From Limosilactobacillus rudii (GTDB lineage: Bacteria > Bacillota > Bacilli > Lactobacillales > Lactobacillaceae): a stretch of DNA of 64,000 nucleotides. The stretch lies in contig NZ_JACIVB010000062.1 in assembly GCF_014145455.1 (NCBI RefSeq), positions 62,001-126,000 on the forward strand. The letters run 5' to 3'. Each line of letters starts with the position of its first letter. The first letter of the stretch is position 1. Of this stretch, positions 16,566 to 24,718 are shown one piece after another. A program made the translations under genes and the position numbers. Below the pieces are notes generated by a model. The model was not told the DNA's origin. It did no database searches and saw nothing but the letters and a program-made list of their open reading frames with translations.

Positions 16566-18056
16566 GTGGCTGCGAAAGAGCAGAAAAAATTAATCACTAC
16601 CCCCACGTTGGTGCTAATGATTATTTCAACAATTTACGGGTTTGGTAATGTTTCGATTGCCTATGATCAAATGGCATATGCAGGAATGTTTTGGTACATT
16701 CTTGCGGGGGTATGCTTTTTCTTCCCTTGTTGTTTAATGATGGCAGAATATGGATCGGCTTTTAAGGATGCCAAAGGTGGAATCTATTCATGGCTAGCTG
16801 GTTCTATTGGTGAACGTTTGGCCTTTATCGGTACCTTTATTTGGTTGGCAAGTTGGGTTCTGTGGCTTGTTTCTAGCGCTTCCCGGCTTTGGATTACTTT
16901 GTCGGCTTTGTTATTTGGTCATGATACCACCCAACAATGGCATTGGTGGATATTTAATTCTAACCAGTTAATCGGAATTTTAGCTATTCTCTTTGTTTTA
17001 TTAGTGACATTGCTAAGTTCCCAAGGAATAAACGGAATTACCAAGATTAGTTCCTTTGGGGGAGCATTTATGATTGGGATGAATGCCATCTTCATCATTG
17101 CTAGTCTTATTACAATTATTGCTAATAAGGGGGTAACTGCGCAGCCCATTCACGGTATTAGCAGTTTTATTGAATCACCTAATCCTGCATTTAAGACGCC
17201 AATTGCAATCATTTCATTTGTTGTTTATGCTATTTTTGCTTATGGTGGAATGGAGAATCTTGGTGGGGTTACTGATAGTATGAAAAATCCTGCAAAGACT
17301 TTTCCCCGCGGATTAGTGATTGGGTCACTTTTAACTATCGGAAGCTATGTTTTGATGATTTTAATGACAGGATTTTCTGTTAATTATAATCACGTAATTG
17401 CGCGGTCAAATGTTAACCTTGGTAACGTTACCTACGTGGTTTTTAATGAACTTGGGTATCAAATGGGAGTTTCACTTGGTTTAAGTCATGCAACAAATAT
17501 TTTCCTTGGTTTATTATTTACGCGGATGATTGCTTTGGCTGGTTTGATGGGGATGCTTGGTGCTATGTTCCTCTTAGTCTACTCGCCAATTAAATCATTT
17601 ATTATGGGGGCCAATCCTGAGTTATGGCCCAAAAAAGTAGTTAAGTTAAACAAGCATGGGATGCCAGCTTTTGCAATGTGGATTCAGGCAATCTTTGTAT
17701 CTTGTATTATTTTCTTAATTGCTTTCGGGGGATCAGCTGCAGCAAGCTTTTATCAGATTCTGACCGATATGGTTAATGTTTCTACTTGTGCTCCATATAT
17801 TTTCTTAGTTGGTGCTTTTCCGGTATTTCAAAGAAAGAATATCCCACATGATTTCGTTGTATTTAAGAATCGTTTTTGGACAAATGTTCTGGTTGCCTTC
17901 GTTGAAATAATTGTTTGCTTAGGAATTATCTTTACTTGTATCCAACCGATCCTTAATCGTGATTTCCAAACCGCATTCTGGACTGCATTTGGCCCCGTAT
18001 TCTTTGGCTTAGTTGCATGGATATTTTATAATCATGCGGCTAAAAAGATTAATTAA
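16566..18056 (+). CDS. APC-superfamily amino acid permease, YjeM-like
   Basis: A 496-residue membrane transporter with about 12 hydrophobic helices, most like the glutamate/GABA-type YjeM branch of the APC superfamily. Typical features are the N-terminal helix with IYGFGNVS and the conserved AYGGMENLGG segment in helix 6. The true substrate is not known. The start is GTG 16566 with GAGGAG upstream. Upstream a TATAAT (16512-16517) is followed directly by a cre-like site, TGAAAGCGAATACT (16517-16530), suggesting catabolite control. A bidirectional terminator follows. Confidence 0.82.
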   Translation: MAAKEQKKLITTPTLVLMIISTIYGFGNVSIAYDQMAYAGMFWYILAGVCFFFPCCLMMAEYGSAFKDAKGGIYSWLAGSIGERLAFIGTFIWLASWVLWLVSSASRLWITLSALLFGHDTTQQWHWWIFNSNQLIGILAILFVLLVTLLSSQGINGITKISSFGGAFMIGMNAIFIIASLITIIANKGVTAQPIHGISSFIESPNPAFKTPIAIISFVVYAIFAYGGMENLGGVTDSMKNPAKTFPRGLVIGSLLTIGSYVLMILMTGFSVNYNHVIARSNVNLGNVTYVVFNELGYQMGVSLGLSHATNIFLGLLFTRMIALAGLMGMLGAMFLLVYSPIKSFIMGANPELWPKKVVKLNKHGMPAFAMWIQAIFVSCIIFLIAFGGSAAASFYQILTDMVNVSTCAPYIFLVGAFPVFQRKNIPHDFVVFKNRFWTNVLVAFVEIIVCLGIIFTCIQPILNRDFQTAFWTAFGPVFFGLVAWIFYNHAAKKIN

Positions 18057-18116
18057 AAGAGTAAGAAGCTCTTTGTTGAGATTAAAATAATAATTTTAAT
18101 AGTAAAATTGCATCTT

Positions 18117-18163
18117 AAAAAAGGATTAGAGAAAATGTTATGAATTTTCTCTAATCCTTTTTT
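18117..18163. terminator. Bidirectional terminator, permease/MATE
   Basis: A perfect 20-bp stem (18117-18136 with 18144-18163) with a seven-base loop and A6/T6 ends, so it works for both converging genes. It touches the MATE stop codon at 18162-18164. Confidence 0.93.
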
Positions 18164-19481
18164 AAATGTTATTTAATTTTTTGAGTCGCTGGTAAATTAT
18201 TGTGCCGCCGATACAACTAATTATAAATTCTGTCAATGGAACTGCTGCCCATACTCCGTTTATTCCAACAAATTTAGCTAAAAGGAGAATAGCAGGCAAT
18301 AAGATGATGTATCCCCGAAGAATTGAAAGGGAGAATGATGCTCGTGCTGATCCAATTGCGGTCAAAAAAAGAATAAACAAAAGATTTAACGCGCTAAAAA
18401 AGACACTTGTAAAATAAATCGGCAAACCGACACTTGCGTATGCTACGAGCTGGCTAGAATGGGCGGTATTGAAAATTTCGATGATTGGTAATTTAAAAGC
18501 AATTAAGATGATGAAACTAACGGTTGATAAAAACAGGGTGATTACAATCCCGTTTTTTAAACTAGTAGCAACATTTTGATATTCATGTTTACCAAACTCA
18601 CGACTTGCTAGTGGCTGGACACCAAGAGCTACTCCATTAGCAATCGCTAGGACAACTATAGCAATATTTGAAATTACTCCATAGGCTGCAACAGCGTAGT
18701 TATTTGCTAACTGTAATAATACGTGGTTGAAAAAGTAGATACTAACCCCGGTACTTAATTCATTTAGGGCAGATGCTATTCCTAATCGGGCTGCCCGATA
18801 TATATTTGTTAGTTGGGGAAAAGCCCAGTGCCATTCAAGTTGACGGTTAGCAAAGTGTCGATGAAAGCTTAAAACAAATAAACTAATCGCTGGGGAGAAG
18901 AGAACCGCTAATGCAGCCCCTTCAATTTTTAGTCCCATCCCAAAGATAAAGAACCAGTCGATAATAATTACTGATATGGTTTCAGTCAAAGTTGCCTTCA
19001 TTGTAAGTGTTGGATTACCGTCATTTCTAATAAAATTAATTGCAATATAGTTGACCATATAGAGGGGACCACTCCAAGCGATAATCCGTAAATATGTTAT
19101 GGCCATTTGACGAGTAGCACTGTCAGCACCTAGAAAGTTAACCACGGGAACCGCAAAAATATTTAAGAGTACTGCTAAAACGATACCTAGACTAAGGGCA
19201 AAGATAACAAGTTGGCTAAATAAAGATTGTATGCGTTTAGGATGCATTACTTTATTTAAAGAAAAAATTGTTGCTCCACCAACGCCTAGGAGCAATCCTG
19301 TTCCATTAAAGACGTTAAAGAGTGGTAAGACCAAATTTAACGTTGTTAATCCTAACGCCCCAGCTGCAATGGAGATAAACAGTGTATCAATAATAACGTA
19401 CATTGACATCCCAAGAGTGGCAATGACATTACGAATAACATAGTGGCGTACTTCTGCTGTAATTGGCATAGTTGTGTTCAT
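18162..19481 (-). CDS. MATE-family multidrug/cation efflux protein
   Basis: A 439-residue exporter with about 12 membrane helices in two homologous halves, using cation gradients to export organic compounds. I place the start at ATG 19481 (MNTTMPITAEV), five bases after GGAGGC; the frame extends 15 bases further but only through the ribosome-binding site. It is preceded by a structured leader that looks like a riboswitch (19482-19600). The gene lies downstream of the deformylase gene on the same strand. Substrate unknown; if the leader binds guanidine, export of guanidinium-like compounds would be likely. Confidence 0.9.
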   Translation of the reverse strand: MNTTMPITAEVRHYVIRNVIATLGMSMYVIIDTLFISIAAGALGLTTLNLVLPLFNVFNGTGLLLGVGGATIFSLNKVMHPKRIQSLFSQLVIFALSLGIVLAVLLNIFAVPVVNFLGADSATRQMAITYLRIIAWSGPLYMVNYIAINFIRNDGNPTLTMKATLTETISVIIIDWFFIFGMGLKIEGAALAVLFSPAISLFVLSFHRHFANRQLEWHWAFPQLTNIYRAARLGIASALNELSTGVSIYFFNHVLLQLANNYAVAAYGVISNIAIVVLAIANGVALGVQPLASREFGKHEYQNVATSLKNGIVITLFLSTVSFIILIAFKLPIIEIFNTAHSSQLVAYASVGLPIYFTSVFFSALNLLFILFLTAIGSARASFSLSILRGYIILLPAILLLAKFVGINGVWAAVPLTEFIISCIGGTIIYQRLKKLNNI

Positions 19482-19600
19482 AAAAAGCCTCCACAAATCA
19501 TGCTCCCATCCTCCTAGTTGGACGCCTGTTTGAGAGGCATTAATTAATCTATCGTAAAACCCGGCGATTTTACCATCCTTATTTCATTTATAGTCATTTT
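19482..19600 (-). promoter_or_regulatory. Structured leader of the MATE gene, candidate riboswitch
   Basis: On the minus strand the leader contains GCCTCTCAAACAGGC (plus 19524-19538), a GCCT/AGGC hairpin, then GTCCAACTAGGAGGATGGGAGC. The same GCCTCT can instead pair with the GGAGGC Shine-Dalgarno (plus 19487-19492), which is followed by five T. That is an on/off arrangement. MATE genes of Firmicutes are known to carry guanidine-IV (mepA motif) riboswitches; assignment to that class is a guess. Confidence 0.5.
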
Positions 19601-19619
19601 AGCAAATTTAAGAATTAGT

Positions 19620-20030
19620 TTATATTATAATTCCGTTACAGTGGTCGATTTCATGTTGAACTATTTCCGCAGCAAAATCAGTTAATGAAATAGTTTGCTC
19701 TTGCCAAGCCTGATTAAAAAACTTAACTGTAATTTTTTTATAGCGTTTTGTTGGCCGCTTACCTTGTAGGGAAAGACAACCTTCGACAGTTTGATAGGGA
19801 CAGCTTTTAGCAATGATTTGTGGATTAAACATAACAATATTCAATGTTCCAATCCGAGCAATAATGATGTTTTTAGTTATTCCAATCATATTAGCAGCCA
19901 TGCCTACACATTCAGCTTGATGAGCATTGAGGGTATCAATCAGGTCAGGTGCAATTGATAAGTCTGCCTTCGTTGCAGGTGTTGCTTTTTTAGCAAGTAA
20001 TTGTTGGTCTTTAATAATTGATTTGATCAT
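19620..20030 (-). CDS. def: Peptide deformylase family protein with altered motif 1
   Basis: A 136-residue protein of the peptide deformylase family, which removes the formyl group from new proteins. The metal motifs are intact: EGCLSLQG gives the cysteine ligand and QHEIDHCNG the HExxH. Motif 1, normally GxGLAAxQxG, reads VGMAANMIG, so the catalytic-site glutamine is replaced by methionine. The protein is also shorter than the housekeeping enzyme. It may be an alternative or altered-specificity paralogue; the main def gene is not in the window. TAGGAGAATTCAA precedes the ATG. Confidence 0.82.
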   Translation of the reverse strand: MIKSIIKDQQLLAKKATPATKADLSIAPDLIDTLNAHQAECVGMAANMIGITKNIIIARIGTLNIVMFNPQIIAKSCPYQTVEGCLSLQGKRPTKRYKKITVKFFNQAWQEQTISLTDFAAEIVQHEIDHCNGIII

Positions 20031-20055
20031 TTGAATTCTCCTAAAATTAAAGGAA

Positions 20056-20244
20056 GCTGGGAATTAACTTACTCGGAGGGACGGTTGACTAGCCTAGAAC
20101 GATGAATGATGATAACATCATCAGAATCGTTCGTAGTTAGGCTTGAGTCTCTCAGTTAATTCCTGCGATTAGGTTTAGTAAGTTCGTAAAATATCAGTAG
20201 GAAAAAGGGGCTGAGAAAAAATATTCTGTTTTTTCCTGCCCCTT
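20056..20244. repeat. Structured intergenic element, copy A (long form)
   Basis: An outer stem GGAATTAACT (20060-20069) with AGTTAATTCC (20154-20163) encloses a long nested hairpin (AGCCTA/TAGGCT, GAACGAT/ATCGTTC, GATGAT/ATCATC). It continues with TTCCTGCGATTAG and TAAGTTCG, and ends in a hairpin AAGGGGC (20205-20211) with GCCCCTT (20238-20244). The same plan recurs at 56088-56200. On the minus strand the last hairpin is followed by TTTTT and may terminate yidC2. Confidence 0.75.
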
Positions 20245-20251
20245 GATACTA

Positions 20252-21190
20252 TTATTTTTTATGGTGTTGTTTTCCAGCGTTGCGTTGCCGATTACGGTTG
20301 CTAGAGTTAGCGGAGTCTTCCTTGCGTAATTGGTCGATTGCACTTGTTGGTTTTGTTGTACTTGGTTTCTTGATTGCTGGTGCTGCTGGCATCTTTATTG
20401 GGTTATTTTTACTCTCTTCTTCAATTTGGCGCCGAATTCGTGGACGATAAGCATTAACCATCAGCGTCTGGAGAATTGCAAACAATCCGCCAATAAAAAA
20501 GTAAAGTCCTAACCCAGCAGAAGATGTAATTGAAATAAAAAAGGTCATAAATGGACTCATCCAAATTGCCATTTTCATTTGCTTTTTCTGCGCTTCTGGA
20601 ACGCCCACTAGGCCAAGATAACTCTGTACTGCATAAGCAATAAATGATAGGACCGCAAGAATTATACTTGGTTTACCGAGCGGAATGCCAAAGAATGTAG
20701 CATGATAAAGGTCTGGAGAATAACGGATCGCTGCGTATAATGCAGCAAAAATTGGTAATTGGATCAGTAATGGTAAACAACCAATTCCTCCCGTTAAACT
20801 GATGTTGTTATCCCGGTAGAGAGCCATCATTTGTTGACTGACCGCCGCTTGTTCTTCAGGTGTTTTTGCTGCCTTTTGTTTTTCGGTTAACTCCTTAATC
20901 AGTGGTTGAACCTTAGACATTTTTTCTTGCATAATAGTTGATTTTTTCATTTGTGAAAACATCACTGGCAATAAAATCGTCCGAACAACAACTACGATAA
21001 CAATAATGGCCCAACCGTAATTGTTTCCCATATGGCTAGCAAGCCATTCCATCAAATGCTGCATTGGCTTTGCCATATAATCATATACGAAGCCATAAGG
21101 GTGACCACTCTTTGTTGTGCGTACACATCCGCTAAGGAGTAGCAAAAGAGTAAAAAGGCCCCCTGCAATCGTTATTCGTTTATGTTTCAT
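20252..21190 (-). CDS. yidC2: Membrane protein insertase YidC2/OxaA2 (lipoprotein)
   Basis: A 312-residue Oxa1/YidC insertase that places proteins in the cytoplasmic membrane. A signal peptide ends in the lipobox LSGC with Cys22. A large hydrophobic core with about five membrane segments follows, including TGGIGCLPLLIQLPIF, the conserved family region. The positively charged C-terminal tail (NNPIKMPAAPAIKKPS onward, ending KQHHKK) is typical of YidC2, which can bind ribosomes. ATG 21190 is chosen because it gives a proper signal peptide; an upstream ATG at 21220 adds an unlikely extension. A GGGAG lies 15 bases upstream, which is long. Confidence 0.93.
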   Translation of the reverse strand: MKHKRITIAGGLFTLLLLLSGCVRTTKSGHPYGFVYDYMAKPMQHLMEWLASHMGNNYGWAIIVIVVVVRTILLPVMFSQMKKSTIMQEKMSKVQPLIKELTEKQKAAKTPEEQAAVSQQMMALYRDNNISLTGGIGCLPLLIQLPIFAALYAAIRYSPDLYHATFFGIPLGKPSIILAVLSFIAYAVQSYLGLVGVPEAQKKQMKMAIWMSPFMTFFISITSSAGLGLYFFIGGLFAILQTLMVNAYRPRIRRQIEEESKNNPIKMPAAPAIKKPSTTKPTSAIDQLRKEDSANSSNRNRQRNAGKQHHKK

Positions 21191-21285
21191 AATTAATGGA
21201 TCAAACTCCCTTATGTTCATTTTATTTACGTTAATATTAAATATTTTACTCTATTAAAGGAGTGAATTCTACCTGTAATCATGAA

Positions 21286-21561
21286 CTAACGGGTGATTCT
21301 AAAAGAATTTTGATAATTCTTAACTTTACCGGTCTTGATGTCAATAGTTTTAATTCGGGCATATGGAGTCGGTCCTTGCTTAATTTTATTAATCATTTGC
21401 CTAATATCGTCAACTGGTCCTTGTAATTCACAATAAACACTGCCATCTTTTTGGTTTTTAACAATTCCATTAATATGTAATTGATTTGCTAATTGGTATA
21501 CGCTCCATCGGAAACCGACGCCCTGCACTCGTCCTGTTATTCTTAGCTGTTTATTAATCAT
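21286..21561 (-). CDS. acyP: Acylphosphatase
   Basis: A 91-residue enzyme that hydrolyses acyl phosphates such as acetyl phosphate. The signature GRVQGVGFRW carries the substrate-binding arginine (Arg18), and the catalytic asparagine is Asn36 in GIVKNQKDGSV. Length matches the family. It has AAGGAGGAG before the ATG and lies upstream of yidC2 on the same strand, as in many lactobacilli. It is divergent from the rRNA methyltransferase gene. Confidence 0.95.
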   Translation of the reverse strand: MINKQLRITGRVQGVGFRWSVYQLANQLHINGIVKNQKDGSVYCELQGPVDDIRQMINKIKQGPTPYARIKTIDIKTGKVKNYQNSFRITR

Positions 21562-21602
21562 CTAGCTCCTCCTTAAGAAAAACTTATAATGGTTACTTAT
21601 AA

Positions 21603-21627
21603 TTGTACATCAGGAACATGGTATAAT
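21603..21627 (+). promoter_or_regulatory. Extended -10 promoter of the RNA methyltransferase gene
   Basis: TGGTATAAT ending at 21627 is an extended -10 element with a perfect TATAAT, 30 bases before the ATG. No good -35 box is at the standard distance. Confidence 0.55.
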
Positions 21628-21657
21628 TTAATCAATAAGAAAGGGTATGTAATTAAT

Positions 21658-22434
21658 ATGGAACAATTAACATCTATTCATAATCAGCACGTCAAAGACT
21701 GGAAGAAACTTCAGACTAAAAAGGCTCGTCAGCAGACAGGAACATATTTACTTGATGGCTGGCATCTTGTCCAAGAAGCTTCAAAGGCTGGAATAGAACT
21801 TTTAGAGCTAATTGGAACTGCTGATCAGTTAGTTGCTCATTCTGACCTGACAACAATGGCTGGACATGTTTATGAAGTTACCGAAGAAATTATGAAACAT
21901 ATTACTGATACGGTAACTCCGCAGGGGATTGCAGCGGTAGTTACTATGCCGGATGCCCATCGGATGCCTGCTGGACCGCTTAAGGGCGCATGGTTATTTT
22001 TAGATCGGGTCCAGGATCCTGGTAACGTTGGCACAATGGTTCGAACTGCTGATGCAGCAGGATTTGCCGGTGTTGTTGTTGGTCACCGCTCAGCAGACCT
22101 ATTTGGCCCAAAGGTTGTTCGTTCAATGCAGGGTAGCCAGTTCCATTTACAGTTGTTTGAAGGTGATTTGCGAAAATGGATTGCAGATTTTAAGAGTATT
22201 GGTGCGCCGGTATTTGGCACCCAGCTCAATCCGCAAGCTAAGAATTTCCGGACTGTTAATCCCGGTGATACCTTTGCACTTGTGATGGGTAATGAAGGGC
22301 AGGGAATGAGTAATGAACTTTTGTCAATGACGACTGATAATTTATATATTCCGATGCGGGGCGATGCAGAATCACTTAATGTAGCAATTTCTGCTGGAAT
22401 CCTGATGTTTCAACTTAACCAAAATTTAGATTAA
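21658..22434 (+). CDS. SpoU/TrmH-family RNA 2'-O-methyltransferase (YsgA-like)
   Basis: A 258-residue SPOUT methyltransferase. An N-terminal substrate-binding domain (RLLDGWHLVQEA-like region, about 30-45) precedes the knotted domain. The motifs are LFLDRVQDPGNVGTMVRTADAAG, FALVMGNEGQGMS and IPMRGDAESLNVAISAGI, the three SpoU motifs. It most likely methylates a ribose in 23S rRNA, but the position cannot be told. The ATG at 21658 fits the family; the frame is open upstream through the promoter. It commonly lies just before pheST in Firmicutes. Confidence 0.92.
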   Translation: MEQLTSIHNQHVKDWKKLQTKKARQQTGTYLLDGWHLVQEASKAGIELLELIGTADQLVAHSDLTTMAGHVYEVTEEIMKHITDTVTPQGIAAVVTMPDAHRMPAGPLKGAWLFLDRVQDPGNVGTMVRTADAAGFAGVVVGHRSADLFGPKVVRSMQGSQFHLQLFEGDLRKWIADFKSIGAPVFGTQLNPQAKNFRTVNPGDTFALVMGNEGQGMSNELLSMTTDNLYIPMRGDAESLNVAISAGILMFQLNQNLD

Positions 22435-22497
22435 ATTAATTTATTTTCCGTACAAAATCGTGTATGATAATTTCAATAAATAGAAAAGGGGTATTAC

Positions 22498-23004
22498 ATG
22501 AAATCAAAAAATGAATGGCGCGCCGATAAGGAGTATGTATCGATTGTTGCCGACTTATTAGCTCAGCCAGCTGTCCAAAAGCTAGCTAATTATACTCAGC
22601 ACCATCACTCTACACGTTTGCAACATTCTATTGCGGTTTCGTATGATAGCTATAAAATTGCCAAGAAAATGCATCTTGACTATCGAAGCACTGCACGGGC
22701 AGGATTACTACATGATCTTTTTTATTATGACTGGCGAACAACCAAGTTTAATTTAGGGACCCATGCTTTTATCCATCCCCGCGTGGCGTTACGAAATGCA
22801 GAGAAGCTGACACCGCTGAATAAAAAAGAAAAGGATATTATTCTCAAGCATATGTTCGGCGCAACCCTAGCAGTTCCTCGCTATCCAGAGAGTTTAATCG
22901 TTTCGCTTGTTGATGATTTTGAGGCAGAGCACGAGTTCTTTGGTCCACTGCGGGCAAAGTTACGTCGGAAGATTAAGAAACGTCGGATGCGAACAACTTG
23001 GTAG
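22498..23004 (+). CDS. HD-domain phosphohydrolase
   Basis: A 168-residue HD-superfamily protein. The metal-binding residues are visible as HSTRLQHSIAVS (first His), GLLHDLFYYDW (HD pair) and KHMFG. It is related to a family of small predicted hydrolases found near pheST in lactobacilli and streptococci. The substrate, possibly a nucleotide, is unknown. The very basic C-terminus (RRKIKKRRMR) could contact nucleic acid. An AAAAGGGG ribosome-binding region precedes the ATG. Confidence 0.85.
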   Translation: MKSKNEWRADKEYVSIVADLLAQPAVQKLANYTQHHHSTRLQHSIAVSYDSYKIAKKMHLDYRSTARAGLLHDLFYYDWRTTKFNLGTHAFIHPRVALRNAEKLTPLNKKEKDIILKHMFGATLAVPRYPESLIVSLVDDFEAEHEFFGPLRAKLRRKIKKRRMRTTW

Positions 23005-23023
23005 ATGAGAGGGAGATTTATTT

Positions 23024-23362
23024 ATGGAACAATTAGTAGCAGAAAAGGCATTGGATGAAGATTGTAAACTATGTCCTAAATTTACTCATACGTTTATGAT
23101 TTTGGGGAAAAAATGGAATGGTCTAATTATTGAGGTGTTACTAGAAAAAGGTAACATGCGATTTAAGGATATCGCTAACAGTATCACAAAATGTAGTGAT
23201 CGTGTTTTATGTGAACGGTTAAAAGAATTAGAAGATGAGCAAATCGTTAGTCGTAACACGTATGAAGGATCTAGTCGAGTTGATTATTCTTTGACTGAAC
23301 GTGGACAAGAATTAAAGCCAGTTATGGATGCTGTTCATGTTTGGAGCGATAAGTGGATTTAA
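23024..23362 (+). CDS. HxlR-family transcriptional regulator
   Basis: A 112-residue winged-helix regulator of the HxlR type. The conserved N-terminal CPKFTHTFMILGKKWNG is present, with Cys17 and Cys20 (KLCPK), and the helix-turn-helix includes RVLCERLKELEDEQIVSR. Some HxlR proteins sense thiol-reactive or oxidative stress through such cysteines; that is inference here. The gene follows the HD protein by 19 bases and precedes the Phe T-box. No clear target is adjacent. Confidence 0.9.
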   Translation: MEQLVAEKALDEDCKLCPKFTHTFMILGKKWNGLIIEVLLEKGNMRFKDIANSITKCSDRVLCERLKELEDEQIVSRNTYEGSSRVDYSLTERGQELKPVMDAVHVWSDKWI

Positions 23363-23383
23363 ACAATTTGCCTAAAATAACGC

Positions 23384-23412
23384 TTGACGGTCTGATAATG
23401 ATTGTCTAGAAT
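23384..23412 (+). promoter_or_regulatory. Promoter of the pheS T-box transcript
   Basis: TTGACG (23384-23389), a 17-base spacer and TAGAAT (23407-23412). Confidence 0.7.
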
Positions 23413-23418
23413 ATGTAA

Positions 23419-23645
23419 TTGAGTTAAAGGCAATGATGGAAACTAGTAGCTGGATGATCCTGTTAGAGAGTCGTGACCTAGTTCTGAGAGTTACGATCAG
23501 TGATTTAAAGTGAATTTCATTTCCGGAGCTGATACGTAATGGTATTCCGGCCAATCACCGTTATTGATTATTGAGTGTGTAGATTTTCTACAAACTAGGG
23601 TGGTACCGCGTAACCTCGTCCCTATATTGGGATGGGGTTTTTTAT
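23419..23645 (+). promoter_or_regulatory. T-box riboswitch, specifier UUC (Phe)
   Basis: The T-box sequence AGGGTGGTACCGCG is at 23597-23610. The terminator is CCTCGTCCC (23614-23622) with GGGATGGGG (23629-23637) and a T run. In Stem I, GGAAA pairs with TTTCC at the base of the specifier loop, and TTC (23516-23518) followed by A is the specifier. Uncharged tRNA-Phe should stabilise the antiterminator and switch on pheST. Confidence 0.93.
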
Positions 23646-23665
23646 TTGATTTAAGGAGTGAAATT

Positions 23666-24712
23666 ATGGGATTAAGAGAAAAATTAGCCGATTTGCGGGA
23701 TCAAGGGTTGCAAGACATTAGGCAATCAGAAGACCTAAAAAGGGTTAATGAGATTCGGGTTAAGATGCTTGGTAAAAAGGGACCAATTACGTCTGTTCTT
23801 CGTGGAATGCGTGAATTAAGTGCTGAAGAACGGCCCAAAGTTGGTCAATTTGCTAATAAGGTACGCGATGAGTTAACTGCTGCTATTGAGACTAAGCGGG
23901 CAGAATTAGAACAGGCAGCAATGAATGCCAAACTTGCGGCCCAAACAATTGATGTTACTCTTCCAGGAACACCAGTAGCGCAAGGTGAACCGCACGTTAT
24001 TCAGCAAATTATTGACCAGGTTGTCGACCTCTTTGTATCAATGGGCTATGAAGTAGCAGTAGGTGATGAGGTTGAACAGGAAGTTTATAACTTTGAAAAA
24101 CTCAATTTACCTAAAGACCACCCAGCACGTGATATGCAGGACACTTTCTATGTTACCTCATCAGTGTTGATGCGGACCCAGACCTCCCCTATGCAAGCAC
24201 GGATGCTAGAAAAGCATGATTTTAGTCAGGGACCGTTAAAAATGATTTCACCAGGTAAAGTTTATCGTCGTGATACTGACGATGCGACTCATAGCCACCA
24301 ATTCCATCAGATTGAAGGGATGGTAGTTGGCAAAAATATTACAATGGCTGATCTTAAGGGTACTTTAGAAACTGTTGCGCAAAGCCTCTTTGGTGATAAA
24401 TTAAAGGTTCGTCTTCGGCCAAGTTATTTTCCGTTTACGGAACCATCAGTTGAGGCTGACATTACCTGTTTCAATTGTTTAGGAAAAGGATGTGCGATTT
24501 GTAAACACACTGGCTGGATTGAAGTTCTTGGTGCCGGAATGGTTCACCCGAATGTTTTGAAAATGTCAGGTGTTGACCCAGAAGAATATGGTGGATTTGC
24601 TTTTGGATTAGGACCGGACCGGTTTGCAATGTTGAAGTACGGAGTTGATGATATTCGTAACTTCTATCTTAATGATGTCCGTTTCCTCAACCAATTCGAC
24701 CAGAAAGGATAA
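23666..24712 (+). CDS. pheS: Phenylalanyl-tRNA synthetase alpha subunit
   Basis: A 348-residue alpha subunit of the (alpha-beta)2 enzyme that charges tRNA-Phe. An N-terminal coiled-coil arm (about 1-85) precedes the class II catalytic core with [17 protein letters not shown] (motif region 1) and the motif 3 segment [15 protein letters not shown]. The ATG at 23666 after TAAGGAGTG is the start; the longer open frame upstream runs through the T-box leader. pheT follows after six bases. Confidence 0.97.
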   Translation: MGLREKLADLRDQGLQDIRQSEDLKRVNEIRVKMLGKKGPITSVLRGMRELSAEERPKVGQFANKVRDELTAAIETKRAELEQAAMNAKLAAQTIDVTLPGTPVAQGEPHVIQQIIDQVVDLFVSMGYEVAVGDEVEQEVYNFEKLNLPKDHPARDMQDTFYVTSSVLMRTQTSPMQARMLEKHDFSQGPLKMISPGKVYRRDTDDATHSHQFHQIEGMVVGKNITMADLKGTLETVAQSLFGDKLKVRLRPSYFPFTEPSVEADITCFNCLGKGCAICKHTGWIEVLGAGMVHPNVLKMSGVDPEEYGGFAFGLGPDRFAMLKYGVDDIRNFYLNDVRFLNQFDQKG

Positions 24713-24718
24713 TGCAAA

